From: Segatella copri
GTDB taxonomy: Bacteria; Bacteroidota; Bacteroidia; Bacteroidales; Bacteroidaceae
NCBI RefSeq assembly: GCF_026015295.1
Contig: NZ_JAPDUW010000001.1
Location: 372,001-436,000 of the forward strand
Length of the DNA stretch: 64,000 nucleotides
Direction: 5' to 3'
Under the pieces are notes generated by a model, which searched no databases, was not told the origin of the DNA, and saw only the letters and a list, made by a program, of their open reading frames with translations. This document shows positions 53,935 through 63,231 of the stretch, one piece after another; the stretch's first letter is position 1, and the number at the start of each line of letters is the position of its first letter. The translations under genes and the position numbers were made by a program.

Positions 53935-54810
53935 TTATCCCAAGTACTTCATCAAGATTTTGATCTTACCGCTATCACGGAGCTTGATGATACTCTTTTC
54001 GCGAATCTGGCGAACACGCTCACGGGTAAGGTTGAACTCGCTGCCGATTTCCTCCAAACCCTTCTCGTGGCAACCGATACCATAGCAGTAGCACAGAATC
54101 TTGCGCTCACGGTCTTTCAATACAGAGTTGAGAACACGGTCAAGCTCGCTCGCCATAGACTCGAAGTCTACACCCTTGTCGGTACGGCTGTCATCACCCG
54201 AAGCCATCACGTCGACCATCGCATTGTCGTCATCATCGCTACCGAATGGAGCATCGATACTCATGTGGTGATTATCTGCCTTGATAGTCTGGTCGATTTT
54301 GCTTTCTTCCATCTTTGTGATTTGAGCGAGCTCAGCAACAGAAGGTTTGCGCTGGTTTTCCTGCTCAAACTTACTGATTTCTGCACTAATCTTACTTAAT
54401 GCACCTACCTGGTTCAAAGGCAGACGAACGATACGGCTCTGCTCGGCAATAGCCTGCAGGATGCTCTGACGAATCCACCATACGGCGTATGAGATAAACT
54501 TAAAGCCGCGGGTCTCGTCAAACTTTTCAGCAGCCTTTACCAAACCGATGTTACCCTCGTCGATGAGGTCGGTAAGAGAAAGACCTTGGTGCTGATATTG
54601 CTTAGCAACAGATACAACGAAACGAAGGTTTGCTTTTACCAATTTCTCCTTGGCACGTTCTCCCTCACGACCGCCTTTGCGAATCTTCTGGGCAAGTTCG
54701 ATTTCTTCATCGATAGAGACCATAGGCTCTCTACCAATCTCCACCAAGTACTTGTCGAGTGCTTCACTGGAACGGTTGGTTATACTCTTACTAATCTTAA
54801 GTTGTCTCAT
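53935..54810 (-). CDS. rpoD: Primary sigma factor of Bacteroidota type
   Basis: A 291-residue sigma-70. It lacks region 1.1, as usual for Bacteroidota primary sigma factors. Regions: 1.2 ([29 protein letters not shown]), 2 ([59 protein letters not shown]), 3 ([20 protein letters not shown]) and 4 (ILCYCYGIG...[27 protein letters not shown]). It should read the TAnnTTTG promoters seen throughout this window. Confidence 0.96.
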   Translation of the reverse strand: MRQLKISKSITNRSSEALDKYLVEIGREPMVSIDEEIELAQKIRKGGREGERAKEKLVKANLRFVVSVAKQYQHQGLSLTDLIDEGNIGLVKAAEKFDETRGFKFISYAVWWIRQSILQAIAEQSRIVRLPLNQVGALSKISAEISKFEQENQRKPSVAELAQITKMEESKIDQTIKADNHHMSIDAPFGSDDDDNAMVDVMASGDDSRTDKGVDFESMASELDRVLNSVLKDRERKILCYCYGIGCHEKGLEEIGSEFNLTRERVRQIREKSIIKLRDSGKIKILMKYLG

Positions 54811-54861
54811 AAATATCCTTTTACCTTTCTATTTAGAATTTTTTGAAGTATTTTTGTGTAT

Positions 54862-54897
54862 CCCGAAACCTCCTCATGGTTTCGGGGTGCAAAGGTA
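54862..54897 (-). promoter_or_regulatory. rpoD promoter with a hairpin at the transcript 5' end
   Basis: Minus-strand TACCTTTG (54890-54897) is the -7 element. The next bases form a perfect 10-bp hairpin, CCCGAAACC with GGTTTCGGG (54862-54886), so the message would begin with a stem-loop. Confidence 0.7.
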
Positions 54898-55046
54898 CGA
54901 AAAAAAATGCAATTACGTTGTAATATAAACGGATTTTTTTTATCTGATTTGTCTGTATTTTAGAATTTTAGCCGATTTTCAGTGGAAAAGTGCTATGCGA
55001 TGTGCGGTTTTTTGTGCAATAAGTTTGAAATATGGAATAATTTATG

Positions 55047-55054
55047 TATCTTTG
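55047..55054 (+). promoter_or_regulatory. -7 promoter element for the POT transporter gene
   Basis: TATCTTTG followed by CACAAAA, 59 bases before the ATG at 55113. Together with the rpoD promoter it occupies the 302-base divergent gap. Confidence 0.7.
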
Positions 55055-55112
55055 CACAAAAATTGCGAGAAAAGAATAACTAAATAATAAAATAACAACA
55101 AAACAAAAAATT

Positions 55113-56639
55113 ATGTTTGAGAATCAACCAAAAGGTCTGTGGGCCTTAGCTTTGGCAAACACGGGTGAGCGTTTCGGCTATTACACCATGCTTGCTGTGT
55201 TCTTGCTTTATTTGCAGGCCAACTTCGGTTTTGAAACCGGATTGGCAAGTACTATTTACTCTACATTCCTGATGATGGTTTATTTCCTTCCTATCATCGG
55301 TGGTATCGCAGCCGACAAGTTTGGCTTTGGACGTATGGTTACCACAGGTATCTTCATCATGTTCATTGGCTATCTTGTTCTCTCGCTTCCTCTAGGCAAG
55401 GACACCGTTGCCATTGCTGCCATGGGCATTTCACTTATCCTCATCGCTTTGGGTACTGGCTTGTTCAAAGGTAATCTGCAGGTGATGGTAGGCCGTCTCT
55501 ACGACGAGCCACAGTATGCCAGCAACCGTGATTCCGGTTTCTCGCTCTTCTATATGGCTATCAACATCGGTGCTATGTTTGCTCCTACTGCTGCCATCAA
55601 GATTATGAAGTGGGCGCAGGAGAGCCTGAGCGTGTCGGTGGAAGATTCATACCACTTCGCATTCGCCGTGGCATGTGCTTCGCTTATTGTTAGTATCGCT
55701 ATCTACTATGCCTTCAGCTTTACATACAAGCATGTTCTTGCTTCTGAGACCAAGAGTAAGGATGATAAGACTTCTGCTAAGGAGACAAACGAACTTTCTA
55801 AGGCTGAGACCAAGGAGCGCATCATCTGCCTCTGTCTCGTGTTCGCTGTGGTTATCTTCTTCTGGATGGCTTTCCATCAGAACGGTAATACATTGACACT
55901 CTTTGCCCGCGATTATACACAGAAGACTTCAGAGGGTCTGCAGTCAATGGCGTTCGATGTTACCAACCTCGTAGCCTGCATCTTCGTGGTTTACGGTTGT
56001 TTCGGTCTGGCACAGAGCAAGACTGGCAAGGGTAAGGGCATCTCTCTTGGCGTCATCGTTGCTGCCATCGCTTTCCTCTTCTACAAGTACAGCAACCTTG
56101 AAGGTGCCGTAGATGTTGAGGCTCCTATCTTCCAGCAGTTCAACCCATGCTATGTAGTGGCATTGACACCAGTGAGCGTTGCTTTGTTCTCATGGCTTCA
56201 CAAGATTGGCAAGGAGCCTACATCGCCAGAGAAGATTGGTTTGGGTATGCTCGTTGCAGCTCTCGGTTTTGTATGGATGGCTGTAGGTTCTATGGGACTG
56301 GAGCTTCCTTTGACACAGGGCAATCCTGCTACAGAGGGTACACGTGTAAGTGCTAACCTCCTCATCTCTACATACCTCATCCTTACATTCGCAGAGCTTC
56401 TGCTTTCTCCAATTGGTATTTCATTTGTATCGAAGGTAGCTCCTCCAAAGTATGCTGGTTTGATGATGGGTCTCTGGTTTGGTGCAACAGCCATCGGTAA
56501 CCAGTTGGTTATGATTCCTGGCATCATGTGGGGTCAGAACTTCAACCTCATTGCCATTTGGGGTGTTCTTGCAGGTATCTGTCTGGTTTCAGCTCTCTTC
56601 ATCTTCTCTATCATCAAGAAGTTGAATCGCGTAAGCTAA
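55113..56639 (+). CDS. POT/PTR2 family proton-dependent oligopeptide transporter
   Basis: A 508-residue membrane protein with about 14 helices. The signature opening ALANTGERFGYYTMLAVFLLYLQ carries the proton-coupling ExxER-like Glu-Arg of the POT family; GTGLFKGNLQVMVGRLYDE and FSLFYMAINIGAMFAP are also typical. Imports di- and tripeptides with protons; fits with the S9 peptidase encoded next door on the opposite strand. Confidence 0.92.
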   Translation: MFENQPKGLWALALANTGERFGYYTMLAVFLLYLQANFGFETGLASTIYSTFLMMVYFLPIIGGIAADKFGFGRMVTTGIFIMFIGYLVLSLPLGKDTVAIAAMGISLILIALGTGLFKGNLQVMVGRLYDEPQYASNRDSGFSLFYMAINIGAMFAPTAAIKIMKWAQESLSVSVEDSYHFAFAVACASLIVSIAIYYAFSFTYKHVLASETKSKDDKTSAKETNELSKAETKERIICLCLVFAVVIFFWMAFHQNGNTLTLFARDYTQKTSEGLQSMAFDVTNLVACIFVVYGCFGLAQSKTGKGKGISLGVIVAAIAFLFYKYSNLEGAVDVEAPIFQQFNPCYVVALTPVSVALFSWLHKIGKEPTSPEKIGLGMLVAALGFVWMAVGSMGLELPLTQGNPATEGTRVSANLLISTYLILTFAELLLSPIGISFVSKVAPPKYAGLMMGLWFGATAIGNQLVMIPGIMWGQNFNLIAIWGVLAGICLVSALFIFSIIKKLNRVS

Positions 56640-56660
56640 ATCTTAGAATTATAACATATA

Positions 56661-56698
56661 AAAAAGGCTTGCTTCATTTTTCGAAGCAAGCCTTTTTA
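56661..56698. terminator. Bidirectional terminator between the convergent POT and S9 genes
   Basis: AAAAAGGCTTGCTTC pairs with GAAGCAAGCCTTTTT around ATTTTTC; A and T runs at both ends allow use on both strands. Confidence 0.92.
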
Positions 56699-56702
56699 TA
56701 TG

Positions 56703-58865
56703 TTATTTCTTCAACCACTTGTCTAACCAGCCGAAGAAGGTGCGCTGCCAGAGCACGCCGTTCTGTGGCTTCAATACCCAGTGGTTCTCATCAGGATAGA
56801 TGAGGAGTTCGGCTGGGATGCCACGCATGCGGGCTGCATTGAAGGCGCCCATGCCCTGGTTGGCATTGATACGGTAATCCTTTTCGCCGTGGATGCAGAG
56901 GATTGGAGTATCCCACTTGTCTACAAACTTATGAGGACTGTTCTCGTAAGTCTTCTTGGCGTTGGCACTCTGGTCCTTGTTCCAGTAAGCATCCTCGTAT
57001 TCCCAGTTAGAGAACCAAGCCTCCTCTGTATCGGTGTACATGCTCTCTAGGTTGAAAGCACCATCGTGAGCGAGGAATGCCTTGAAACGCTTGTTGTGAT
57101 GACCGGCGAGATAGTATACTGAGAAACCACCGAAGCTGGCACCTACACAACCCAAACGATTCTTGTCTACGTAAGGAAGATTGTTGGCAGCATCATCAAT
57201 AGCTGAAAGATAATCGTTCATGCACTGGCCTGTCCAGTCGCCAGAAATCTCTTCGTTCCATGCGCTTCCGAAACCAGGGAGACCGCGGCGGTTTGGCAAT
57301 ACGACTACATAACCGTTGGCTGCCATGATCTGGATGTTCCAGCGGTAGCTCCAGAACTGGCTTACCGGACTCTGAGGACCACCCTCGCAGAAGAGAAGGG
57401 TAGGGTACTTCTTGTTGGCATCGAAATTAGATGGCAACATGATCCATACCAGCATCTGCTTGCCGTCGGTAGTCTTTACCCAACGCTGCTCACACTTACC
57501 CATATTCAACTGGTTCAGAATATGGTCGTTCTCGCGGGTAATCTGCTCTACCTTGGTACTCTTGGCATCCTTGCCTGGAGTTACGATGTAGATATCAGTA
57601 GGATGACTCATGCTAGCCTTGGTAGCAAGAAGCTTGTTGCCGTTGTTGGCAAGCGAGATGCTTCCGTAGTCAGCCCACTCGTTGGTAATCTGCTTTACTT
57701 CGCCCTTGAAGTTTGCCTGATAGAGGTTCAGGGTTCCGTGCCATACACCGATGAAGCTGAGGCTCTTGTTGTCCTTGTTCCATACGAAGCCCTCTACGCT
57801 AGAGTCGAACTTCTCTGATACATAGTTCTTCTTGCCGGTAGCGAGTTCGTAAACACAGAGGCGGTTGCGGTCGCTCTCGTAGCCATCGCGAGCCATGCTC
57901 TGCCAAGCGATGTACTTGCCGTCAGCAGAGAACTGAGGGTTCACGTCGTAACCCGGATTGTTCTTCAGATTCTCAGGAGCGTTGACAGCCTGGTTCTTCA
58001 TGCTCTTGGTAGCATCAATCTTAGGCTCTACATAGCCAGCCTCCTTGCAGAGGTTCTTTGTCTCGCGCGTACCTATATTATATAGATAGATATCAGAATC
58101 GGTAGAGATGGCATACTGAACGCCCTCCTTCTTACGGCAGGTATAGGCGATGGTCTTGGAATCCGGACTCCATGCCAGCTGCTCGATGCCACCGAATGGA
58201 GCCATAGGGCACTCGAATGGTTCATCCTTCAGGATGTCTTCGCCGGCATTGATGGTACCGTCTTCAGCCACATCAGCCACGAAAGGATGGAGAAGGCTCT
58301 CTACGTAGTGGTCCCAGTGGCGATAGTTCATATCAGTTACGAGACGGCCGGTAGCCAATGGAAGATCAGAAGGATTCTCCTTGATGGTTCCGTGGTAAGG
58401 GAGTTCCTTAATGAGGATCACCTTCTTGCCGTCAGGAGAGAAGCGGAAGCCCTGGATGCCCAACTTGTCGTTGGTGAGCTGTTTTCTGCCTGTACCGTCA
58501 GGGTTCATGCTCCAGAGCTGTCCGTCGCGGATGAAGGCAATCTTCTGTCCGCCCTGAATCCAGGCAGCATCTGTTTCGCTCTTTGCATCCGTGGTCAATG
58601 CCTTCTGGTTCTTGCCGTTGGCATCCATGATGAAGAGCATCTGATGACCCTTGTTCTCCTTTACACTGTAGTAACCCACCTGGTACACAACCTGCTTGCC
58701 GTTAGGCGAAGCTTCGGCGCCCCCGATACGTCCCATTGCCCAGAGAGTCTCAGGAGTCATCAGGTGGTTTTCTACCTTGATGTCATTTTTCTGAATCATA
58801 GTCTGTGCATCAGCAGCTGTGCCCATCGTGAGAGCCGCAGCAGCTAAAATCATAGCTTTAATCAT
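56703..58865 (-). CDS. S9 family serine peptidase (prolyl oligopeptidase/acylaminoacyl type)
   Basis: A 720-residue exported protein (signal about 1-20). The N-terminal part (about 40-440) is a WD40-like beta-propeller (SPNGKQVVYQVGY, SPDGKKVILIKE, SPDSKTIAYTC, SADGKYIAWQSM). The C-terminal alpha/beta hydrolase has GASFGG (Ser577), HGEKDYRIN (Asp663) and ENHWVL (His695). It trims peptides in the periplasm, giving short peptides for uptake; related to DPP-type enzymes of Bacteroidota. Confidence 0.93.
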   Translation of the reverse strand: MIKAMILAAAALTMGTAADAQTMIQKNDIKVENHLMTPETLWAMGRIGGAEASPNGKQVVYQVGYYSVKENKGHQMLFIMDANGKNQKALTTDAKSETDAAWIQGGQKIAFIRDGQLWSMNPDGTGRKQLTNDKLGIQGFRFSPDGKKVILIKELPYHGTIKENPSDLPLATGRLVTDMNYRHWDHYVESLLHPFVADVAEDGTINAGEDILKDEPFECPMAPFGGIEQLAWSPDSKTIAYTCRKKEGVQYAISTDSDIYLYNIGTRETKNLCKEAGYVEPKIDATKSMKNQAVNAPENLKNNPGYDVNPQFSADGKYIAWQSMARDGYESDRNRLCVYELATGKKNYVSEKFDSSVEGFVWNKDNKSLSFIGVWHGTLNLYQANFKGEVKQITNEWADYGSISLANNGNKLLATKASMSHPTDIYIVTPGKDAKSTKVEQITRENDHILNQLNMGKCEQRWVKTTDGKQMLVWIMLPSNFDANKKYPTLLFCEGGPQSPVSQFWSYRWNIQIMAANGYVVVLPNRRGLPGFGSAWNEEISGDWTGQCMNDYLSAIDDAANNLPYVDKNRLGCVGASFGGFSVYYLAGHHNKRFKAFLAHDGAFNLESMYTDTEEAWFSNWEYEDAYWNKDQSANAKKTYENSPHKFVDKWDTPILCIHGEKDYRINANQGMGAFNAARMRGIPAELLIYPDENHWVLKPQNGVLWQRTFFGWLDKWLKK

Positions 58866-58918
58866 GTTTCTAATTTTACTGTTATAATGTTGCTTTGTTG
58901 TTATGTATCCTATTTGTC

Positions 58919-60202
58919 TTAAATCTGATCCAAAGCCTGCTTGATATCATCGAGGATGTCTTCTACATCTTCGATACCTACAGAGAGGCGAATCAGATCT
59001 GGCGCAACACCTGCTTCCTTCAGCTGCTCTTCGCTGAGCTGGCGATGAGTGTGACTGGCTGGATGGAGCACACAGGTGCGGGCATCGGCTACGTGGGTTA
59101 CGATGTTGATCATGTCGAGAGAATCCATAAACTTGATGGCTGTCTCGCGGTCTCCCTTCAATCCGAAGGCAATAACACCGCAGGTGCCGTTTGGCATATA
59201 CTTCTGGGCAAGCGCATGATACTCATCGCCCTCCAGACCGCTATAATGAACCCAAGCCACACGCTCATCGTTCTGCAGGAACTCTGCCACCTTCTGTGCA
59301 TTTGCACAATGCTGGCGCATACGGAGGTGGAGACTCTGAAGACCGAGGTTGAGGATGAATGAATTCATTGGGGCAGGGATGCTGCCGAGATCGCGCATCA
59401 GCTGAGCTACGAGTTTGGTGGTGTAGCCCATCTTGCCGAAAGCCTTCACATAGGTCAGACCATGGTAGCTGTCATCCGGTGTGCAGAGACCTGGGAACTT
59501 ATCAGCATGAGCCATCCAGTCGAAGTTGCCGCTGTCTACTACCACGCCACCTACCTGTGAAGCGGTACCATCCATATATTTGGTAGTACTGTGGGTAACG
59601 ATGTCGGCACCCCATTCGAATGGGCGGCAGTTGATAGGCGTAGCGAAGGTGTTGTCAACGATGAGAGGCACCCCATTCTTGTGAGCAATACGTGCAAACT
59701 TCTCGATGTCGAGTACTGCGCAGCCCGGGTTACTGATGGTTTCGCCGAAAACAACCTTGGTGTTAGGGCGGAAAGCCTTCTGGATTTCTTCTTCGCTATC
59801 GTTCGGATTCACGAAAGTACACTCGATGCCGAGCTTCTTCAGGGTTACGCCGAAGAGATTGAAGGTACCACCATAAATCTCATTAGATGTAACGATATGG
59901 TCGCCTGCTTCGCAGATGTTGAATACTGCATAGAAGTTGGCAGCCTGACCGCTGCTGGTTAATACGGCTCCCACGCCACCTTCGAGTTCGGCAATCTTCT
60001 TAGCCACAACATCGTTGGTAGGGTTCTGGAGACGGGTATAGAAGTAGCCTTCCTTCTTCAGGTCGAAGAGCATAGCCATCTCCTCAGAGTTGTCATACTT
60101 GAAAGTAGTGCTTTGATAAATTGGCACTTCAATCGGTTCGCCGTTCTTTGGCTCATAGCCTCCCTGCACGCAGATAGAGGCGGTACGTAAATTCTTTTTC
60201 AT
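58919..60202 (-). CDS. metY: O-acetylhomoserine sulfhydrylase / aminocarboxypropyltransferase
   Basis: The start is taken at 60202 (MKKNLRTASICVQGGYEP); the open frame extends 16 codons further, but those lie next to the promoter. The 427-residue PLP enzyme of the Cys/Met metabolism family has HSTTKYMDGTA with the Schiff-base Lys208, IVDNTFATPINCRPFEWGAD and TSSGQAANFYAVFNICEAGD. It makes homocysteine from O-acetylhomoserine and sulfide in the cytoplasm. Cystathionine gamma-synthase is the less likely alternative. Confidence 0.88.
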   Translation of the reverse strand: MKKNLRTASICVQGGYEPKNGEPIEVPIYQSTTFKYDNSEEMAMLFDLKKEGYFYTRLQNPTNDVVAKKIAELEGGVGAVLTSSGQAANFYAVFNICEAGDHIVTSNEIYGGTFNLFGVTLKKLGIECTFVNPNDSEEEIQKAFRPNTKVVFGETISNPGCAVLDIEKFARIAHKNGVPLIVDNTFATPINCRPFEWGADIVTHSTTKYMDGTASQVGGVVVDSGNFDWMAHADKFPGLCTPDDSYHGLTYVKAFGKMGYTTKLVAQLMRDLGSIPAPMNSFILNLGLQSLHLRMRQHCANAQKVAEFLQNDERVAWVHYSGLEGDEYHALAQKYMPNGTCGVIAFGLKGDRETAIKFMDSLDMINIVTHVADARTCVLHPASHTHRQLSEEQLKEAGVAPDLIRLSVGIEDVEDILDDIKQALDQI

Positions 60203-60273
60203 TTGTCGGTTATGTTTTCTTTTAAACTTCATGTTTTTGCGATATGACATGTTATGCTGCCCATTGCAAGATG

Positions 60274-60353
60274 CAAAGATACGGCAAATCCTTGAGAATT
60301 AAGAATAATTTGCGTAAAACATTGTTCTATAGCCAGTTTTTTTTGTACTTTTG
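60274..60353. promoter_or_regulatory. Divergent promoters for metY and the DUF1846 gene
   Basis: Minus-strand TATCTTTG (60274-60281) serves metY. Plus-strand TACTTTTG followed by CAGTC (60346-60353) lies 47 bases before the ATG at 60401. Confidence 0.7.
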
Positions 60354-60400
60354 CAGTCAAATTTGCAAAATAATAGCGATATAGTTTTATTTAAAGTAGT

Positions 60401-61864
60401 ATGAAGATAGGTTTCGATAACGAGAAGTATCTGAAGATTCAGTCAGAACACATCAAGGAGAGAATCTCACAGTTTGACGGAAAGCTTTACCTCGAATTGG
60501 GCGGTAAACTTTTTGACGATCATCATGCCAGCAGAGTTTTGCCGGGTTTCCAGCCTGACAGTAAACTGCGCATGTTCCAGAAAATCAGCGATAGCATCGA
60601 GATTGTTATCGTGATTAGTGCAGCCGATATTGAGAAAAACAAGAAGCGTGCCGACTTGGGCATTACTTACGATGAGGACGTGTTGCGTCTTCGTGGTGAG
60701 TTCCAAAACCGTGGTTTCATGGTGGGTTCTGTTGTCATCACTCATTATAATGGCCAGCCTGCCGCCATCGCCTTCAAACAGCGCCTGGAGCGCGAGGGCA
60801 TCAAGACTTACTGCCATTATCTCATCGAGGGCTATCCTCACAACGTGAGTCTGATTGCCTCTGACGAGGGATTCGGTCAGAACGATTATGTTGAAACAGA
60901 GCGTCCGCTGGTTATTGTTACTGCGCCGGGTCCTGGCAGCGGTAAGATGGCGGTTTGCCTGAGTCAGCTTTATAATGAGAACAAGCGTGGTGTGCGTGCC
61001 GGTTATGCTAAGTTTGAGACATTCCCTGTGTGGAATCTCCCATTGAAGCATCCTGTGAACATCGCATACGAGGCAGCTACTGCTGATCTGAACGATGTGA
61101 ATATGATTGACCCGTTCCATCTGGAGGCTTACAACAAGATAGCCATCAACTATAACCGTGATGTAGAGATTTATCCTGTGCTCAATGCGCTGTTCGAGGG
61201 TATCTATGGTAGCAATCCATACAAGTCGCCTACGGATATGGGTGTGAACATGGTAGGTTTCTGTATCTCTGATGATGAGGCTTGCTGCGAGGCATCCAAG
61301 AATGAGATTGTCCGCCGTTACTATGCGGCTACCAACAAGATGGCGGCTGGTGCTTGCAATGAAGATGAGATCAATAAGATTCAGATGCTCTTCAATCAGG
61401 CTAAGATTACTACTGATTACCGCAAGGTGACGGTAGCTGCCAAGAATCATAAGAAGGAGACGGGGCATACCTCTTCTGCCATTGAGTTGGAGGATGGTAC
61501 CATTATCTGCGGTCATAGCAGCGAGTTGCTGGGCTGTAGTGCCGCCTTGCTCCTGAATGTTACCAAGCACTTGGCAGGCATCGACCATGAATTGAAGCTG
61601 ATTCCTCAGTCGATGATTGAGCCTATCCAGCATACCAAGGTGAATTATCTCGGTGGTCACAATCCTCGTCTTCATACGGATGAGGTTTTGGTAGCTCTTT
61701 CTGTTCTTTCAGAGAATGATGAGAACTGCAGGAAGGCATTGGAGCAGTTGCCTAAGCTTCGCGGCTGTCAGGCTCATTGCACCGTGATGCTGAGTGATGT
61801 AGACCAGAAGATCTTCAAGAAGCTCGGTGTGGATATCACCTGCGAGCCGGTATTGAAGAAGTAA
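60401..61864 (+). CDS. DUF1846 family protein
   Basis: A 487-residue cytoplasmic protein matching the DUF1846 family in length and motifs: MKIGFDNEKYLKIQSEHIKERI, YLELGGKLFDDHHASRVLPGF, VVITHYNGQPAAIAF, and VTAPGPGSGKMAVCLSQLYNE, a nucleotide-binding-like loop. Structures of relatives are known but the reaction is not. Own promoter; a long palindrome follows the stop. Confidence 0.9.
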   Translation: MKIGFDNEKYLKIQSEHIKERISQFDGKLYLELGGKLFDDHHASRVLPGFQPDSKLRMFQKISDSIEIVIVISAADIEKNKKRADLGITYDEDVLRLRGEFQNRGFMVGSVVITHYNGQPAAIAFKQRLEREGIKTYCHYLIEGYPHNVSLIASDEGFGQNDYVETERPLVIVTAPGPGSGKMAVCLSQLYNENKRGVRAGYAKFETFPVWNLPLKHPVNIAYEAATADLNDVNMIDPFHLEAYNKIAINYNRDVEIYPVLNALFEGIYGSNPYKSPTDMGVNMVGFCISDDEACCEASKNEIVRRYYAATNKMAAGACNEDEINKIQMLFNQAKITTDYRKVTVAAKNHKKETGHTSSAIELEDGTIICGHSSELLGCSAALLLNVTKHLAGIDHELKLIPQSMIEPIQHTKVNYLGGHNPRLHTDEVLVALSVLSENDENCRKALEQLPKLRGCQAHCTVMLSDVDQKIFKKLGVDITCEPVLKK

Positions 61865-61881
61865 ATTCGCTTCATATAAAT

Positions 61882-61940
61882 TACCCCCGAAAAGGTATAA
61901 TTAATGTTTCCGATACATTAATTATACCTTTTCGGGGGTA
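61882..61940. repeat. 25-bp perfect palindrome with two operator-like sites
   Basis: 61883-61907 is the exact inverse of 61915-61939 around a 7-base loop; TTTTTT follows, so it can end DUF1846 transcription. Each arm holds TACC-CCCGAAAA-GGTA, the same motif found around the HipB-like gene at 62929. Confidence 0.9.
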
Positions 61941-62086
61941 TTTTTTATCTTTCTATCGGCATTCCGAGTTTTGTCCAGTTGAGGATTCCGCCTTCCATAT
62001 CATATACGTTGAAGCCTTGCTTCTATAGTTCTAACTAAAAATAGTTAGAACTATAGAATGTTATTAAATACTTTTTCTTCATTTTA

Positions 62087-62380
62087 TTACTCTATTACTC
62101 TTATTTTTACTACATGAGGAGCTGCTTCCTCGGCATTTAACATATGTCTTAATGGTGTTGCTTTATCAAGACTATCTAAAAACGCTTTTACTTCTGGAGA
62201 AACTTCATTAGGATTAGTATTCTCAGGAGTCTTATCAACAGGAATAGTATCACTATCACTAGCATTAGTGATACATTTTACTGGTTCTATTACTTCAACT
62301 TCTCCTGCTGAATAATAATCTTTAGGTGCTTCTTTACATCCTATAAGGAGTAAAGGTAACAAATAAATAAGTTTTTTCAT
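62087..62380 (-). CDS. Small lipoprotein of the inserted cassette, unknown
   Basis: A 97-residue product: LLLIGCKEAPK (Cys15 lipid site) and then a Pro/Glu/Thr-rich linker (DTIPVDKTPENTNPNEVSPE) and a short helix (VKAFLDSLDKATPLRHML). Its start overlaps the stop of the 44-residue gene by 4 bases. No known family recognised. The layout recalls small phage or mobile-element lipoproteins. Confidence 0.65.
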   Translation of the reverse strand: MKKLIYLLPLLLIGCKEAPKDYYSAGEVEVIEPVKCITNASDSDTIPVDKTPENTNPNEVSPEVKAFLDSLDKATPLRHMLNAEEAAPHVVKIRVIE

Positions 62381-62511
62381 TTTTCTGATAATATTTTAAT
62401 AATCCAAATACCGATAAATATCCAACCTACCATAGTACATTGTTCATCAGTAAGTAGGTTTAATACTGCTAAAATACCAATAGGTATTATTATATAAAGT
62501 AACTTTTTCAT
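62377..62511 (-). CDS. Small membrane protein (44 residues) of the inserted cassette
   Basis: An ATG-TGA frame with two hydrophobic stretches, LLYIIIPIGILAVLNLL and MVGWIFIGIWIIKIL, separated by TDEQCT. It ends in ATGA overlapping the lipoprotein start. The coupled membrane protein plus lipoprotein pair recalls small lysis or immunity units, but nothing in the sequence proves this. Confidence 0.6.
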   Translation of the reverse strand: MKKLLYIIIPIGILAVLNLLTDEQCTMVGWIFIGIWIIKILSEK

Positions 62512-62928
62512 ATTGTTTACTTTTAAGTTGTTAATAAGTAGATAGTGCTATAGTACTACCTACTTCATTTTCAGGCAGGCACCATGGCTCCGCTTTCCGC
62601 TTCTGCAATAGATGTAGTAGGTTGCGGGATTTATCAAGCTTACTGATGCCGGCATCGAAAGCCTCGGTATTGAGGTAATCCAGTTGTCGGGCACCAGCCA
62701 GATGTCCTTCTGCATATTCCTAGGAAGTGCGGACATCGAGAAGGAAGTTGGTTGTATCTGCCTTTGCCTGGTCGATAAAGGCCTGTGGAGCCAATATGAT
62801 GATACCATCCGATGGAGCAGTTTTTGCTGATGAGGCCGATTTGTCAACCTGTGCAGAGCAGCTGGTGGTTGATAAGCCAATAGCTGCTAAAAATGATAAT
62901 AATATTTTCTTCATTGTATCTTGTTTTT

Positions 62929-63135
62929 TTATTCTTTTCTGATGGGAACGGGACCGATTTCCTGACCGAACAAGAGGAGGACTTGGTTTACCTTGTCGAG
63001 TCGCAGCGTTTCCTTTCCCTGTTCCAGTTCTCTTACGAATCTTAGGCCTACGCCCGATTTCGCTGCCAGATCTACTTGCGTCAATCCGAATTGCTTGCGC
63101 ATTTCCTTGACGTATGATGATAATGTATTGCTCAT
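62929..63135 (-). CDS. HipB/Y4mF-like XRE-family regulator (orphan antitoxin)
   Basis: A 68-residue helix-turn-helix protein. MRKQFGLTQVDLAAKSGVGLRFVRELEQGKETLRLDKVNQVLLLFGQEIGPV matches the y4mF-type antitoxin family usually followed by a hipA kinase gene. Here no hipA is present; 14 bases downstream is the broken rhodanese gene. It is surrounded by TACC-N8-GGTA sites, like the TATCC-N8-GGATA operators of E. coli HipB, so it probably represses itself. Confidence 0.85.
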   Translation of the reverse strand: MSNTLSSYVKEMRKQFGLTQVDLAAKSGVGLRFVRELEQGKETLRLDKVNQVLLLFGQEIGPVPIRKE

Positions 63136-63150
63136 ATCCTTGTTGTTTTA

Positions 63151-63208
63151 TACCCTATCGGGTAATATTATATATGGGATAATATTATATTATACCCTTT
63201 CGGGGGTA
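63151..63208. promoter_or_regulatory. Promoter-operator region of the HipB-like gene
   Basis: TACC-CTATCG-GGTA (63151-63164) and TACC-CTTTCGGG-GGTA (63193-63208) flank an AT-only stretch (TATAATATAATATTAT on the minus strand) that should hold the promoter. Binding of the regulator to both would block transcription. Confidence 0.65.
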
Positions 63209-63231
63209 AATGTACGAATAAAAAATGAAAA

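Larger units (their letters stand above)
62023..62562 (-). mobile_element. 540-bp AT-rich insert carrying two small genes
   Basis: Both junctions abut CTT (AAG on the minus strand), a possible 3-bp duplication. The ends carry hairpins: 62023-62037 with 62042-62056 (15 bp, perfect) and an imperfect palindrome at about 62536-62563. No transposase or integrase inside. The base composition is clearly poorer in G+C than the host gene. Type of element unknown. Confidence 0.6.
61945..62914 (-). pseudogene. Rhodanese-like lipoprotein gene, triply broken
   Basis: The N-terminal part (start 62914) is a lipoprotein (STTSC, Cys19) leading into LLDVRTS. An in-frame TAG (62720-62722) stands where the rhodanese motif DVRTSEEYAEGHLAGA would continue. 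An extra base near 62623 shifts the frame before the active-site loop IYCRSGKRS. A 540-bp insert then separates that region from the C-terminal end KQGFNVYDMEGGILNWTKLGMP (stop 61945-61947). Joining across the insert restores CLKMKKQGFNVYDMEGG. Confidence 0.88.

Noticed and set aside
60467..61675. 402-codon minus-strand frame
   Set aside because: Complete antisense shadow of the DUF1846 gene; no family resemblance, no promoter.
62560..62880. 106-codon minus-strand frame
   Set aside because: It is the rhodanese gene read in the shifted frame; only its end (CRSGKRS) is real, so it is treated as part of the pseudogene.
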